The notes: a model not told the origin generated them from the letters alone. A DNA stretch of 64,000 nt from Anaeromyxobacter oryzae (GCF_023169945.1 NZ_AP025591.1:6432501-6496500), one strand, 5' to 3'. Counted from the first letter of the stretch, positions 32,334 to 41,768 are shown. Numbers and translations: made by a program.

Positions 32334-33431
32334 TCAGTGGCGCTGCGGTGGCTGCTGCTGGGTCGCCGGCCGCTGCTGCCCGCCGGCCTGCGTGCCCGGC
32401 AGGCCGGGCGTGGTCGTGGCCGACTGCGCCGCCTGGCCCTGCTCGAAGGTCCGCGCGCCCTCGCGGCGGACGCGGAGCTGGTTCTGCACCTCGTCGACCC
32501 CGAACACGTCCTCGGCGAGGTCCTCGAGCATCCGCTTGTCCTCGCGCCGCTGGACCTCGCCGGTGAGGATCACCTCCGCGTTCAGCACCTTGACCTCGAC
32601 CTCGTCGGCGTCGACGCCGGCCCGCGCGATCCGCTCGCAGACGTCCTCGCGGATCCGCTCGTCGGAGCGCCGGTAGCCCTTCGGCCCGCGGCCGGTCATC
32701 TTCCGCCAGCCCTCCTTCATCCTGTCGCCGAGCCGCTCCATGGGACCGCGGTCCTCGTGTTCGCCCTCGTGCCGCCCGTACGTCCCGTACTCCCGGCCGG
32801 GCTCGCGGCCCCACCGCTCGCGGCCGGAGCCGTACGACGGCTCGCCCCACATGCCGCGCCGGTCCCAGTCGCCGCGGCCCTCGTACTCCCCGCCGTAGCC
32901 GCCGTAGCCGAACATGCCGCCGTACGGCCCCGCGTACGTGCCGCCGCCGCGCCAGTCGCGGCCGCGCTCCTCGCGCCCGCCCTCGCGCTCGCCCTCGCGC
33001 TCGCCCAGCCACGACGGCGAGCGCTGATGGCCCTCCGCCTCGCGGTGCTCGTAGTCCTGGCCATGGCGCTGCCCGTACTCGCGATCGCGCCAGTCGCGAG
33101 CCTCGCGCCGCCAGTCCTCGCTGCCCTGGCCCCGCCAGTCCCCCTGGCCGCGCCACTCGCGCTCGCGGCGCCAGTCGCCGCCCTCGCGCCCGCCGCGCGG
33201 CGCGTACGTGCGGCTCTCGCCGCGCCGGATCGGCTCGCCCCAGCCGCCGCGCTCGTCACGCTCCTCGCGACCGCGCCAGCCCCCCTCCTCGCCGCGCCAT
33301 CGACCGCCGCTGCTCCACCCCTCGCCGCGCCCCTCGGAGCGCTCGCCGCGCCGGGCGGAGCCGGACCCACCGTCCCCCTCGCTCCACGGATCGCGCCCCT
33401 CCCACCTGCGCTCCTCGTCCCACCGTGCCAT
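32334..33431 (-). CDS. BON-domain protein with long Arg/Gly/Glu/Trp-rich N-terminus
   Basis: A 365-residue protein in two parts. Residues 1-250 are low-complexity and hydrophilic, made of Arg, Gly, Glu, Trp and Tyr with repeated RGE, WR and GGYGG patterns; there is no signal peptide. Residues 260-320 are a BON domain: SDERIREDVCERIARAG, then DEVEVKVLNAEVILTGEV and a final hydrophobic helix. A Gln/Pro-rich tail ends the chain. BON domains bind membranes or small molecules; the RGG-like N-terminus is typical of RNA-binding or condensate-forming proteins, so a soluble stress or assembly role is more likely than the usual periplasmic one. GGAGG lies eight bases before the ATG. Confidence 0.85.
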   Translation of the reverse strand: MARWDEERRWEGRDPWSEGDGGSGSARRGERSEGRGEGWSSGGRWRGEEGGWRGREERDERGGWGEPIRRGESRTYAPRGGREGGDWRREREWRGQGDWRGQGSEDWRREARDWRDREYGQRHGQDYEHREAEGHQRSPSWLGEREGEREGGREERGRDWRGGGTYAGPYGGMFGYGGYGGEYEGRGDWDRRGMWGEPSYGSGRERWGREPGREYGTYGRHEGEHEDRGPMERLGDRMKEGWRKMTGRGPKGYRRSDERIREDVCERIARAGVDADEVEVKVLNAEVILTGEVQRREDKRMLEDLAEDVFGVDEVQNQLRVRREGARTFEQGQAAQSATTTPGLPGTQAGGQQRPATQQQPPQRH

Positions 33432-33542
33432 GTGTTGCCTCCCGCGTCGCGTACGCGACGCCGCCGAACCGAGCTGTCGGGCTCGGCGGAAATCTGGGCA
33501 CGCGGATCGGGGTCGCCACGCGGCCGCGCCGCGCGGCGGGGG

Positions 33543-35696
33543 CTAGAACGGCACGCCGCCGCCGGCGCCGGGCTCGCCGCCGCCGGACGCGTCCTCGTCG
33601 TCGGCCGGCGCGCCGAACAGGGCGGGGACGACGCGGGGATCGCGCGGGAGCGACGGCGTGGCGGGCGGCGCGCCGAGGGAGGGCGCGGCCACGCCCGGAT
33701 CGTCGAGCTGCCACCGCTCGAAGAGCTCGGGCTCCGCCGGCAGCTCCTCGAGGAAGCGCGACGCCTTCATCACGACGCGCTCGCGGTCGCGCGGCGCGGC
33801 GACCACCGGGTACGTGAGGTACAGCTCGTCCTTCGCGCGGGTGCACGCGACGTAGAACAGCCGCCGCTCCTCCTCCTCGCCCTGGAGGTCCTTGAGCGCC
33901 TGCGCCGACGGGAAGCGGCCGTCGGCGAGCCACACGACGAACACCGCGCGCCACTCGAGCCCCTTCGCCTGGTGCACGCTCGAGAGGATCATCTTCTCGT
34001 CGGGCTCGCCGCCCTCGGAGACCGTCTCCGCGGAGAGCTCGGTGAGCAGCGCGATCTCGGAGAGGAACGCCTCGGTGTCCTCGTAGCCGCGCGCGTACTG
34101 CGCGAGCTGCTCGACGTCCTCGATCCGGGAGTCGGCGTTCAGGAACTCGGCGCGGAGGTACTCCTCGTACCCGTTGGCGAGGACCTCCTCGATGGCCTCG
34201 CCGGGGAGCTCGCTCGTGGGCTTCCGCGCGAGCTTGCGGAGGAGCTGCGCGAGCCGCGTGTAGCCGGCGCGGCCCTTCGCCGGGACCTGCGAGGCGACGT
34301 CGGGCGCGAGCAGCTCGTCGACGGTCCCCTGGCCGCGGCCCCGGCGCACCGCGAACGCGCTCCACACCGCCTCCGCGGTGGCGGTGCCCACGCCGCGCGT
34401 GATCTTGAGGCAGCGCTTCAGCGCGAGCTCGTCGCCGGGGTTCCGGGCGAAGCGCAGGTGCGCGAGCACGTCCTTCACGTGCGCCGCCTCGAAGAACCGG
34501 ACGCCGCTCCGGACGACGAACGGGATCCCGCGCCGCGCCAGCTCGAACTGGATCTCCATCGAGTGGTGGTGCGCGCGGTACAGGACGGCGATCTCGGGCA
34601 GCGGGATCCCCTCGTCGCGGAGCTCCAGCACGCGCTGCGCCACGAAGGCCGCCTGCTGCGGCACGTCGCGACACGGGACGAGGGCGGGGAGCGTCCCGTC
34701 CCGCCGCACCGCGGAGAGCAACTTCTCGAACTGGCGGAGGTTGCCAGCGATGGAGACGTTCGCGAGCTCCAGGATCTGGGGCGTGGACCGGTAGTTGATG
34801 GTGAGATCGAACCGGCGCGCGTCGGGGTAGCGCTTCTCGAACTCGAGGATGTTCTCGAAGTGGGCGCCGCGGAACGAGTAGATGCTCTGCGCGTCGTCGC
34901 CGACGACGCAGAGGTTGCGGTGCTCGGCCGCGATGAGGTCCACGACGTCGCCCTGGAGGCGGTTCGTGTCCTGGTACTCGTCGACGAGCACGTGCCGCCA
35001 CCGCTCGGCGAGCGCCCGCCGCACGGGCTCGCGCTCGGCGAGGAGGATCTTCCAGTTGAGGAGCAGGTCGTCGAAGTCCATCGCGTTCATCGCGTGCTTG
35101 CGCTCGGCGTAGCGGCGCGCGACGCGGAGGACGTCGTCGGTGAGCGGGGCGAACTGCGGGCGGCGGTCGGCGAGGACGTCGGCGAGCGGCGTCTGCGTGT
35201 TGACGGCCATCGACACGAGGTCGATGAGGACGTCCGCCTTGGGGAACCTGCGCGCGCCGACCGCGAGGCCGCAGTCCGCGATGGCCGCGGTCATCACGTC
35301 GCGCGAGTCCTCGCGATCCAGGATCGAGTAGCCGCGCTGGTACCCGAGCTCGGCGCCGTGCTCGCGCAGCACCTCGTGCGCGACGTGGTGGAACGTGCCG
35401 CCCGCGATCCGGCGCGTGTCGACCCGGCACACCTCCTCGACGCGCTTCAGCATCTCGCGCGCCGCCTTGTTGGTGAACGTGAGGAGGAGGATCGCCTCGG
35501 GCGCCACGCCGTCCGCGACGAGCCGCGCGACGCGCCAGGTCAGGGTCCGCGTCTTCCCCGAGCCCGCGCCGGCGATGACCAGGATCGGCCCGTTCCCGGC
35601 CTCGACGACGGCGATCTGCTGGTCGTTGAGGAGGCCCTCGTAGTTCAGGGCGCGGGCCGGCGGCGCGGCCGTCTTGAGCTGGTAACGACGGGACAT
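33543..35696 (-). CDS. UvrD/PcrA-family DNA helicase
   Basis: A 717-residue superfamily 1 helicase moving 3' to 5' on DNA for repair or replication restart. Seen in order: Q motif LNDQQIAV, Walker A AGAGSGKT (42-49), motif Ia LLLTFTNKAAREM, Walker B VDEYQDTN, motif III VGDDAQSIYSFRGA, motif IV ATINYRST-like LTINYRSTPQI, motif V HQAKGLEWRAVFV and motif VI LFYVACTRAKDEL. It lacks the long C-terminal tail that binds RNA polymerase in PcrA. Placement between Rep and PcrA groups cannot be settled by eye. The gene stands alone, 75 bp from the M3 peptidase gene upstream. Confidence 0.93.
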   Translation of the reverse strand: MSRRYQLKTAAPPARALNYEGLLNDQQIAVVEAGNGPILVIAGAGSGKTRTLTWRVARLVADGVAPEAILLLTFTNKAAREMLKRVEEVCRVDTRRIAGGTFHHVAHEVLREHGAELGYQRGYSILDREDSRDVMTAAIADCGLAVGARRFPKADVLIDLVSMAVNTQTPLADVLADRRPQFAPLTDDVLRVARRYAERKHAMNAMDFDDLLLNWKILLAEREPVRRALAERWRHVLVDEYQDTNRLQGDVVDLIAAEHRNLCVVGDDAQSIYSFRGAHFENILEFEKRYPDARRFDLTINYRSTPQILELANVSIAGNLRQFEKLLSAVRRDGTLPALVPCRDVPQQAAFVAQRVLELRDEGIPLPEIAVLYRAHHHSMEIQFELARRGIPFVVRSGVRFFEAAHVKDVLAHLRFARNPGDELALKRCLKITRGVGTATAEAVWSAFAVRRGRGQGTVDELLAPDVASQVPAKGRAGYTRLAQLLRKLARKPTSELPGEAIEEVLANGYEEYLRAEFLNADSRIEDVEQLAQYARGYEDTEAFLSEIALLTELSAETVSEGGEPDEKMILSSVHQAKGLEWRAVFVVWLADGRFPSAQALKDLQGEEEERRLFYVACTRAKDELYLTYPVVAAPRDRERVVMKASRFLEELPAEPELFERWQLDDPGVAAPSLGAPPATPSLPRDPRVVPALFGAPADDEDASGGGEPGAGGGVPF

Positions 35697-35771
35697 GCGT
35701 TCAGGGTGAGCAGGCTAGCAGGCGATATCGCCTGCGGTCAAACCTGCCCACCCTCGCGCGTCCGTCTGACG

Positions 35772-37967
35772 TCAGCGCCCGCTCTTCGCGGGTGCCGCCG
35801 GCGCGCTGCCCGCCGTCCCCGTCGCGGGGACCGGGAAGCCGCGCATGCGCATCAGCGCGTCGATCTTCGCGTCGCGCCCGCGGAACGCGCGGTACGCTTC
35901 GCCCGGATCCACCGTGTTGCCCGGCGCGAGCAGGTCCTTGCGGAGCCGGGCGGCGACCTCGGCGTCGTAGGGGCCCTTCCCCTCCGTGAACGCCTCGTAG
36001 ACGTCCGCGGTGAGCGTGTCGGCCCACAGGTAGCTGTAGTAGCCGGCCGAGTACCCGTCGCCGGCGAAGACGTGCTGGAACTGCGGCGTCCGGTGGCGCA
36101 TCACGATCTCGGCGGGCATGCCGATCGCGGCGAGCGTGTCCTTCTCGAACGCCACGGGATCGATCTTCGACGCGTCGGGCGCGGTGTGGAGCTTCAGGTC
36201 CACGAGGGCGCTCGCCAGGTACTCCACCGTCTTGAACCCCTGGTTGAACGTGGAGGCCTTCTCGATCCGCTCCACGAGCGCCGGCGGGATCGGCTCGCCC
36301 GTCCGGTAGTGGCGCGCGAAGCGGGTCAGCACCTCCGGCGTCGGCAGCCAGTGCTCGAGCAGCTGCGACGGCATCTCCACGTAGTCGCGCGCGACCTGCG
36401 TCCCGGAGAGGCTCGGGTAGGTGACGTCGGACGCGAGGCCGTGCAGCGCGTGCCCGAACTCGTGGAAGAGTGTCTCCGCGTCGGTCCAGGAGACGAGCAC
36501 CGGCTCGCCGGGCGCGCCCTTCACGAAGTTCGCGTTGTTCGAGACGATCGTCGTGACCTCGCCGTCCATCCGCTCCTGGCGGCGGTACGCGTTCATCCAC
36601 GCGCCGGAGCGCTTCCCCTTCCGCGCGTACGGGTCGAAGTACCACAGCCCCACGTGCTTCCCGCTCTTCCGGTCGGTCACCTCCCAGACCCGGACGTCGG
36701 GGTGGTAGACGGGCACTCCCGACACCGGCGCGAAGGACAGGCCGAGCAGCTCACCCGCCACCCAGAACATGCCCTCGCGCAGGTGCTCGAGCTCGAGGTA
36801 CGGCTTCACCGCCTCGTCGTCGAGGTCGTACTTCGCCTTGCGCACCTTCTCCGCGTAGAAGCGGTAGTCCCACGGCGCGATCCGGAAGCCGGCCTTCTCC
36901 CGGTCGGCGACCGCCTGCATCTCGGCGACCTCCTCGCGCACGCGCGCCACCGCAGGCGTCCAGACCGCCTCGAGGAGCGCCATCGCCCGCTCCGGCGTCT
37001 TCGCCATCGAGTGCTCGAGGCGCCAGTGCGCGTGGGTCGGGTACCCGAGCAGCCTCGCCCGCTCGGCGCGGAGCTTCAGGATCTCGGCGATGATCGCGTT
37101 CGTATCCCGGGCGTCGCGGTGGTCGCCGCGGGAGACGAAGTTGCGCCACACCTGCTCGCGGAGATCGCGGCGCGTCGAGTAGGTGAGGAATGGCTCGACG
37201 AACGAGCGCGTGTTCCCGATGGCCCACTTGCCCTGCTGTGCGCGCTCCTCCGCGGCGGCGGAGGCCGCGGCGCGCAGCGACGCCGGCAGGCCCGCGAGGT
37301 CGGCCTCCGACGGGAGGATCACCGCGTACTCCTCCTCGTCCTTGAGGACGTTCTGGCCGAACTGCGTGTAGAGCGTCGCGAGGCGCTGGTTCACCGCAGC
37401 GACGCGCGCCTTGCCGGCGGCGTCGAGCTTCGCGCCCTCCCGGACGAAGGTCGTGTACTGGAGCCAGACGAGCCGCTGTTGCTCGGGAGTGAGCCCGGAC
37501 CGCTCGCGCGCCTCGTAGACGGCCTCGATGCGCCGGAAGAGCCGCTCGTTCTGCGTGATCTCGTCGGAGAACGCGGCGAGCTTCGGCGCCACCTCGCGCT
37601 CGACCGCCTGGAACTCGGGTGAGCTCATCGTGCTCGCCCACACCCCGAAGATCGTCTGGACGTTCTCGAGGCCCCGGCCCGCGCGCTCGAGGGCGGCCAG
37701 CGTGTTCTCGAACGTCGGCGGGACGGGATCCGCCGCGATGGCCTGGACGTCGCGCCGGCAGGACGCCATCGCCGCGTCGAGCGCGGGGGCGAGGTCCTGG
37801 ACCCGGACGCGATCGAAGGGCGGGACGCCGCCGTACGGGCCGGTCCAGCGGGAGAGGAGCGTGGTGTCGGGCATGGCGGGCGACGGGGGTGCGGCCGGCT
37901 TCTTCGCGGGCGCGCTGGCGCAGGCGAGGAAGGAGGCCGCGCTCAGGGCGGCGAGGATCCTGGTCAT
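35772..37967 (-). CDS. M3-family zinc metallopeptidase (Dcp/OpdA-like), lipoprotein
   Basis: A 731-residue oligopeptidase with a signal peptide ending SAASFLACAS, so Cys is probably lipidated and the enzyme faces the periplasm; most M3 enzymes are cytoplasmic, which makes this form unusual but known in Myxococcota and relatives. The catalytic motif HEFGHALHG (zinc ligands His-His, catalytic Glu) and the downstream glutamate are present, plus GLWYFDPYARKGKRSGAW, typical of the family. It should cut short peptides, perhaps as peptidyl-dipeptidase. An Ala/Pro-rich linker joins the anchor to the enzyme. Confidence 0.92.
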   Translation of the reverse strand: MTRILAALSAASFLACASAPAKKPAAPPSPAMPDTTLLSRWTGPYGGVPPFDRVRVQDLAPALDAAMASCRRDVQAIAADPVPPTFENTLAALERAGRGLENVQTIFGVWASTMSSPEFQAVEREVAPKLAAFSDEITQNERLFRRIEAVYEARERSGLTPEQQRLVWLQYTTFVREGAKLDAAGKARVAAVNQRLATLYTQFGQNVLKDEEEYAVILPSEADLAGLPASLRAAASAAAEERAQQGKWAIGNTRSFVEPFLTYSTRRDLREQVWRNFVSRGDHRDARDTNAIIAEILKLRAERARLLGYPTHAHWRLEHSMAKTPERAMALLEAVWTPAVARVREEVAEMQAVADREKAGFRIAPWDYRFYAEKVRKAKYDLDDEAVKPYLELEHLREGMFWVAGELLGLSFAPVSGVPVYHPDVRVWEVTDRKSGKHVGLWYFDPYARKGKRSGAWMNAYRRQERMDGEVTTIVSNNANFVKGAPGEPVLVSWTDAETLFHEFGHALHGLASDVTYPSLSGTQVARDYVEMPSQLLEHWLPTPEVLTRFARHYRTGEPIPPALVERIEKASTFNQGFKTVEYLASALVDLKLHTAPDASKIDPVAFEKDTLAAIGMPAEIVMRHRTPQFQHVFAGDGYSAGYYSYLWADTLTADVYEAFTEGKGPYDAEVAARLRKDLLAPGNTVDPGEAYRAFRGRDAKIDALMRMRGFPVPATGTAGSAPAAPAKSGR

Positions 37968-38006
37968 CCGTGTCTTCTCCTGGCTCTGGGTCCGGCGCCA
38001 GGGAGA

Positions 38007-39275
38007 TTACGACCGATCGCGGGCCTGATTCACGCGGATCCGGCGCGGCATCACGACACGATCGACGCCGCACGCGGCCGCGTGGCGCTCCAGGCAGGCC
38101 CGGAGCGCGCCCGGGTCGAGGTCGGCGCCGGGCTCGGCCCAGACCGCCCGCACGCGCAGCGCGCCGCGATCCACCGCGCCGTCGAGGCGCCCGACGAGCG
38201 CGTCGCCGGCGAGCAGCGGGCACACGTACCACCCGAACGTCCGCAGCGCGGCGGGCCGGTAGACCTCCCACGTGTACTCGAACCCGAAGGCCGCCTTCAC
38301 GAGGCCGCGGTCCCAGACGAGCGGGTCGAGGGGGCCGAGGAGCCGGATCCGGCCGTCCGCGGGCGGGTGGCTCCGCGCCCGGAACCCGCGCGGCGCGAGG
38401 AAGGTCCGCGTCGAGCCCTCGACCCGCACCTCCTCGACGGCGCCCTCCGCGACGAGCGCCGCCGCGATGCCGGCGCGCCGCGCTGGCTCCAGCGTCGACC
38501 ATGCTGCGCTGCCCGCCGTCGAGAGGAGCCCGGCGGCCTCGACCCGGTCCACGGTCGCCCACCGCCGGAACGCCGCGATCCGCGCCTCGGCGGACCGGCG
38601 CGCCGGATGCGGATCCCGGGCCGCCACGCCGGGCAGCGCGCGCTCGGGCACGTCGTACGTCTTGCCACCCCGGGCCGTGCGCCCGCACACGACCACGTCG
38701 CAGCGGGCCCAGAGCACCTCGAGCGCCATCTTGGCGGCGCGCGGCGTGCCCTTCCAGCCGCTCCAGTCGAGCGGCTCGACGCGGCCGTGGTCCGTGACGT
38801 CGTCCGCGCCGACCGGCCCGCGCGCGCGCACCTCCGCGAGGACTGCCTCGACGACGCCCGGCGGCAGCCGGCGGAGGCGCTCCTGGTGCGACCACCACGG
38901 CGCCTCGACCATGAGCTCGGCGCGGTACCAGGGGAACGCCTCCGGTGGCAGGAGGCAGCGCTCCTTCGCGAAGTGCTCGAAGGCGTGCCCGGGCAGGAGG
39001 TGGCGGTAGACGTCCCCCTTCGCGATCCCGTCGAGTCGCGCGAGCGCCACGAGGTCCGCGTTCGTTCCGAGCGGGTCGAGCGGGTCGAGCTGGATGCAGC
39101 GGAGCCGCCGCACGAGCGCGCGGACGCCCTCGGCGCCGGGCGGGTGCTCGACCGCCCTGAGCCCGTGGTGCCCGACCAGGAACGCCCGCGCCTCGGCCGC
39201 GGTGAGGGTCTGCAGATCGGGCCTGGGGGCGCGGGGGGCGCGGGGGGCGCGGGGGGCGCGCGCGGGGGCGGGCAT
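38007..39275 (-). CDS. YcaQ/AlkX-like winged-helix DNA glycosylase
   Basis: A 422-residue protein of the family that includes AlkZ and YcaQ (AlkX), DNA glycosylases that remove alkylated bases and unhook crosslinks. The core begins LTAAEARAFLVGHHGL; the catalytic strand reads RCIQLDPLDPLG, that is Q-hydrophobic-D, the form of the AlkX branch, not the QxQ of the AlkZ self-resistance branch. Then FEHFAKERCLLP and TEVYRPA-like TWEVYRPAALRTFGWYVCP are family-typical. The first 20 residues are a PRA repeat made by a 9-bp tandem DNA repeat. The start codon has no good ribosome-binding site. No biosynthetic cluster for a DNA-damaging compound is adjacent. Confidence 0.85.
   Translation of the reverse strand: MPAPARAPRAPRAPRAPRPDLQTLTAAEARAFLVGHHGLRAVEHPPGAEGVRALVRRLRCIQLDPLDPLGTNADLVALARLDGIAKGDVYRHLLPGHAFEHFAKERCLLPPEAFPWYRAELMVEAPWWSHQERLRRLPPGVVEAVLAEVRARGPVGADDVTDHGRVEPLDWSGWKGTPRAAKMALEVLWARCDVVVCGRTARGGKTYDVPERALPGVAARDPHPARRSAEARIAAFRRWATVDRVEAAGLLSTAGSAAWSTLEPARRAGIAAALVAEGAVEEVRVEGSTRTFLAPRGFRARSHPPADGRIRLLGPLDPLVWDRGLVKAAFGFEYTWEVYRPAALRTFGWYVCPLLAGDALVGRLDGAVDRGALRVRAVWAEPGADLDPGALRACLERHAAACGVDRVVMPRRIRVNQARDRS
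39225..39260. repeat. 9-bp tandem repeat at the start of the glycosylase gene
   Basis: Four units of a GGGGGGCGC 9-mer code for the Ala-Pro-Arg repeats near the N-terminus. Unit gain or loss would keep the reading frame and only change the length of the flexible leader. Confidence 0.8.
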
Positions 39276-39513
39276 GCGGGGAGGTAATTAGCTCGATGGA
39301 GCGCGCGAGACGAGCGAAAGCCTTCTGCGCCCCCCTCACCCGGGCCTCCCATGGCTACGGCCCGCCGCACCGGCGGAAGGTGCTCGTGCGGATGCTGCCG
39401 CTGCTCGGGATCGGCGTCGTGCGCGTGTCGATCGGGCTCCGCGGGTGCCGGCGAGCCGAGCGCCGCGGGTGAAAACTGGACGCGGTCTCCATCGCGGATA
39501 GCATCCGACCTCG

Positions 39514-40164
39514 ATGTCGCCGCCGCGCACGTCGCTCCTCGCGCTGGCCCTCCTCGCGGCGGGCTGCGCGAGCGGGACCCGCGCGGCCCGCGGCAACCCC
39601 CTGCCCCCGCCCGCCCCGGCCCGGGCCGGCACCCGTAACCCGGGTGCCGGCCCGGCCACCGGTTCGCGCCCGGTGCAGGCCCGCGCCCCGCACGACGTCG
39701 CCGTCCGCCGCGCGCTCGACACCGCGGCGCACCTCGTCGGCGCCCGCGAGATCGTCGTGGGCGGCGTCGCCTACGGCGACGGCTGCGCCGCGCTCGTCCG
39801 GGCCTCGCTGGACGCCGGGGGTGCGCCGGTCGCCGCGGACGCGGACGCCCGTGCCCTCCTCGCCCTCGCCCGCACCGCCGGAACGCTCCGCCGGACGCGC
39901 CCGGCCCCCGGCGACCTCGCCTTCCTCGCGGAGCGACCCGGCGGCCCCGCCGAGCACGTGGGCCTCGTCGAGTCCGTGTCACCCGACGGCACCGCCCTCC
40001 TCCTCCACCGGACCGAGCGGGGCGTCGCGCGCATCCGCGTGAACGCGGCGCAGGCCTGGAAGACGCGCGCCGAGGGGGGCCGGGCGCTGAACGATCTGCT
40101 CGTGGTCGGCGGCGGCCGCCTCCCGGCCGGGCGGCTCCTCGTCGGCTACGCGACGCTGCTCTAG
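39514..40164 (+). CDS. lipoprotein with CHAP/NlpC-like domain
   Basis: A 216-residue lipoprotein (MSPPRTSLLALALLAAGCAS, lipobox LAAGC). A Pro/Ala linker leads to a papain-like fold domain: the catalytic cysteine in YGDGCAALVRASL near residue 91, GDLAFLAE and the histidine in PAEHVGLVESV near 147. This layout fits CHAP or NlpC/P60 peptidoglycan amidases and endopeptidases, acting on the cell wall from the outer membrane. An exact subfamily cannot be assigned. Its TAG stop overlaps that of the convergent amidohydrolase gene through a shared CTAG. Confidence 0.75.
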   Translation: MSPPRTSLLALALLAAGCASGTRAARGNPLPPPAPARAGTRNPGAGPATGSRPVQARAPHDVAVRRALDTAAHLVGAREIVVGGVAYGDGCAALVRASLDAGGAPVAADADARALLALARTAGTLRRTRPAPGDLAFLAERPGGPAEHVGLVESVSPDGTALLLHRTERGVARIRVNAAQAWKTRAEGGRALNDLLVVGGGRLPAGRLLVGYATLL

Positions 40165-41768
40165 CGCCTCGCCACGCCCCGCTCGAACGCGATCCGGCCG
40201 CCGACGATCGTGTGCGTCACGGTGAGGTGCGGGAGCGCCTCCGGCGGCACCGCGAGGACGTCCTCCCCGAAGAGCGTCAGGTCCGCGTCCAGGCCCTCGC
40301 GAAGCGTCCCGCGCCGCCCCTCCGCGAAGGCGGCGTACGCGGCCCCCGCCGTGAAGGCCCGGAGCGCCTCGAGGCGCGAGACCGCCTCCTCCGGCTGGAA
40401 GAGCGTCCCGTCGGCGGTCCGGCGGGTCTCGGCGGCGTGGAGCCCCGCCCGCGGGTCCGGCGCCTCCACCGGGAAGTCCGAGCCGAAGGCGAGCACCGCG
40501 CCCGCGCGAGAGACGGATCGCCAGGCGTACGCACCCGCGAGGCGCGAGGTACCCGCGCCGAGGCGCGCCGCGACCCAGGGACCGTCGCTCGTCGCGTGGA
40601 CGGGCTGCATGGAGGCGATGGCGCCGGTCGCGGCGAGGACGGGCAGGTCCGACGCCTGGAGGATCTGGAGGTGCTCGATGCGCGGCCGGAGCGCCCGCGC
40701 CGCCTCGCCGGCCTCGCGGAGCGCGTGGAGCACCTCGCGGTTCGCCCGGTCGCCGATGGCGTGGATCGCCGGCTGGAACCCGGCGCGGACCACGGCGACG
40801 AGCTTCGCGCGGAGCGCCTCGAGCGGCTCGAGCAGGAGGCCGCGGTTCCCGGGGTCGTCGGCGTAGTCGTCGAGGAGCGCCGCGCCGCGGCTCCCGAGCG
40901 CGCCGTCCGCGTAGAGCTTCACCGCGCGGACCTCGAGCAGCCCGACCTCGGGCGTCTCCCGCCACGCCGCGAGCGCGCGCTCGAGCTCCGGGAGCGGCAC
41001 GGTCCCGTCGATCATCGCGTACACGCGGAGCGGCAGCCGGTCCGCAGCCGCGAGCCGGCGGTACGCGTCGAGCACGTCCGGCTCGCAGCCGGCGTCGTGC
41101 ACGCCGGTCAGGCCGAGCGACGCGAGCGCCCGGAGGCCGGCGAGGAGCGCCTCCTCGCGCTCCGCGGGCGCGGGCCGGGGCAGCGTCCGTAGGACGAGGT
41201 CCATCGCCGTGTCGACGAGGAGCCCGGTGGGGCGGCCCGCGGCGTCGCGCGCGATGCGCCCGCCGGGCGGATCCGCCGTCCCGGCCCCGATCCCGGCCGC
41301 CTCGAGCGCGGCTCCGTTCACCCACGCCATGTGTCCGTCGACGCGCGTCAGGAAGACCGGGTGCCCCGGGACGGCGCGGGAGAGGAGCTCCGCGTCCGGG
41401 AACGCGGCGCCGGGCCAGCGGTTCTGGTCCCACCCGCGCCCGCGGATCCACCGGCCCGCGGGCGTGCTCCGCGCCCGCTCGGCCGCGAGCGCCGCGCACG
41501 CCTCCGCGCTCGCCGCCCCGGCGCAGCTCACCTCGAGGGCGGCGCGGCCCAGCCAGAAGACGTGCCCGTGGGCGTCGACGAGGCCTGGGATCGCACACCC
41601 CGCGCCGAGCGCGAGCCGCGGCGCGCCCGGGGTCGCGCGCGCGGCGCACTCGGCCTCGGATCCGAGGCACGCGATGCGGCCATCACGCAGGAGGGCCGCG
41701 CCGGCGAGAGGCCGCGCGGGGTCCAGCGTGTGGATCGTGCCGGCGACGAGGAGGTCGGAGGGGCGCAT
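40161..41768 (-). CDS. YtcJ-like metal-dependent amidohydrolase
   Basis: A 535-residue TIM-barrel amidohydrolase of the YtcJ/NfdA (amidohydrolase 3) group. The first metal motif is DAHGHVFWLG (HxH), followed by GVHDAG, the histidines HAIGDRAN and EHLQIL, and the late aspartate FGSDFPVEAPDPR. Family members hydrolyse N-substituted formamides or cyclic amides, but most are uncharacterised, so no substrate is given. There is no signal peptide, so it is cytoplasmic. The gene's 3' end overlaps the CHAP lipoprotein gene by 4 bp on the opposite strand. Confidence 0.88.
   Translation of the reverse strand: MRPSDLLVAGTIHTLDPARPLAGAALLRDGRIACLGSEAECAARATPGAPRLALGAGCAIPGLVDAHGHVFWLGRAALEVSCAGAASAEACAALAAERARSTPAGRWIRGRGWDQNRWPGAAFPDAELLSRAVPGHPVFLTRVDGHMAWVNGAALEAAGIGAGTADPPGGRIARDAAGRPTGLLVDTAMDLVLRTLPRPAPAEREEALLAGLRALASLGLTGVHDAGCEPDVLDAYRRLAAADRLPLRVYAMIDGTVPLPELERALAAWRETPEVGLLEVRAVKLYADGALGSRGAALLDDYADDPGNRGLLLEPLEALRAKLVAVVRAGFQPAIHAIGDRANREVLHALREAGEAARALRPRIEHLQILQASDLPVLAATGAIASMQPVHATSDGPWVAARLGAGTSRLAGAYAWRSVSRAGAVLAFGSDFPVEAPDPRAGLHAAETRRTADGTLFQPEEAVSRLEALRAFTAGAAYAAFAEGRRGTLREGLDADLTLFGEDVLAVPPEALPHLTVTHTIVGGRIAFERGVARR

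Noticed and set aside
30438..37622. A 2394-codon plus-strand open frame
   Set aside because: It is antisense to the Hsp70, BON, helicase and peptidase genes, all with clear domains; its own translation is low-complexity Arg/Leu/Val-rich and typical of a complementary-frame artefact.
39351..39638. A 95-codon cysteine-rich plus-strand frame upstream of the CHAP lipoprotein
   Set aside because: It runs into the lipoprotein gene in another frame, has no ribosome-binding site and the composition is that of GC-rich non-coding DNA.
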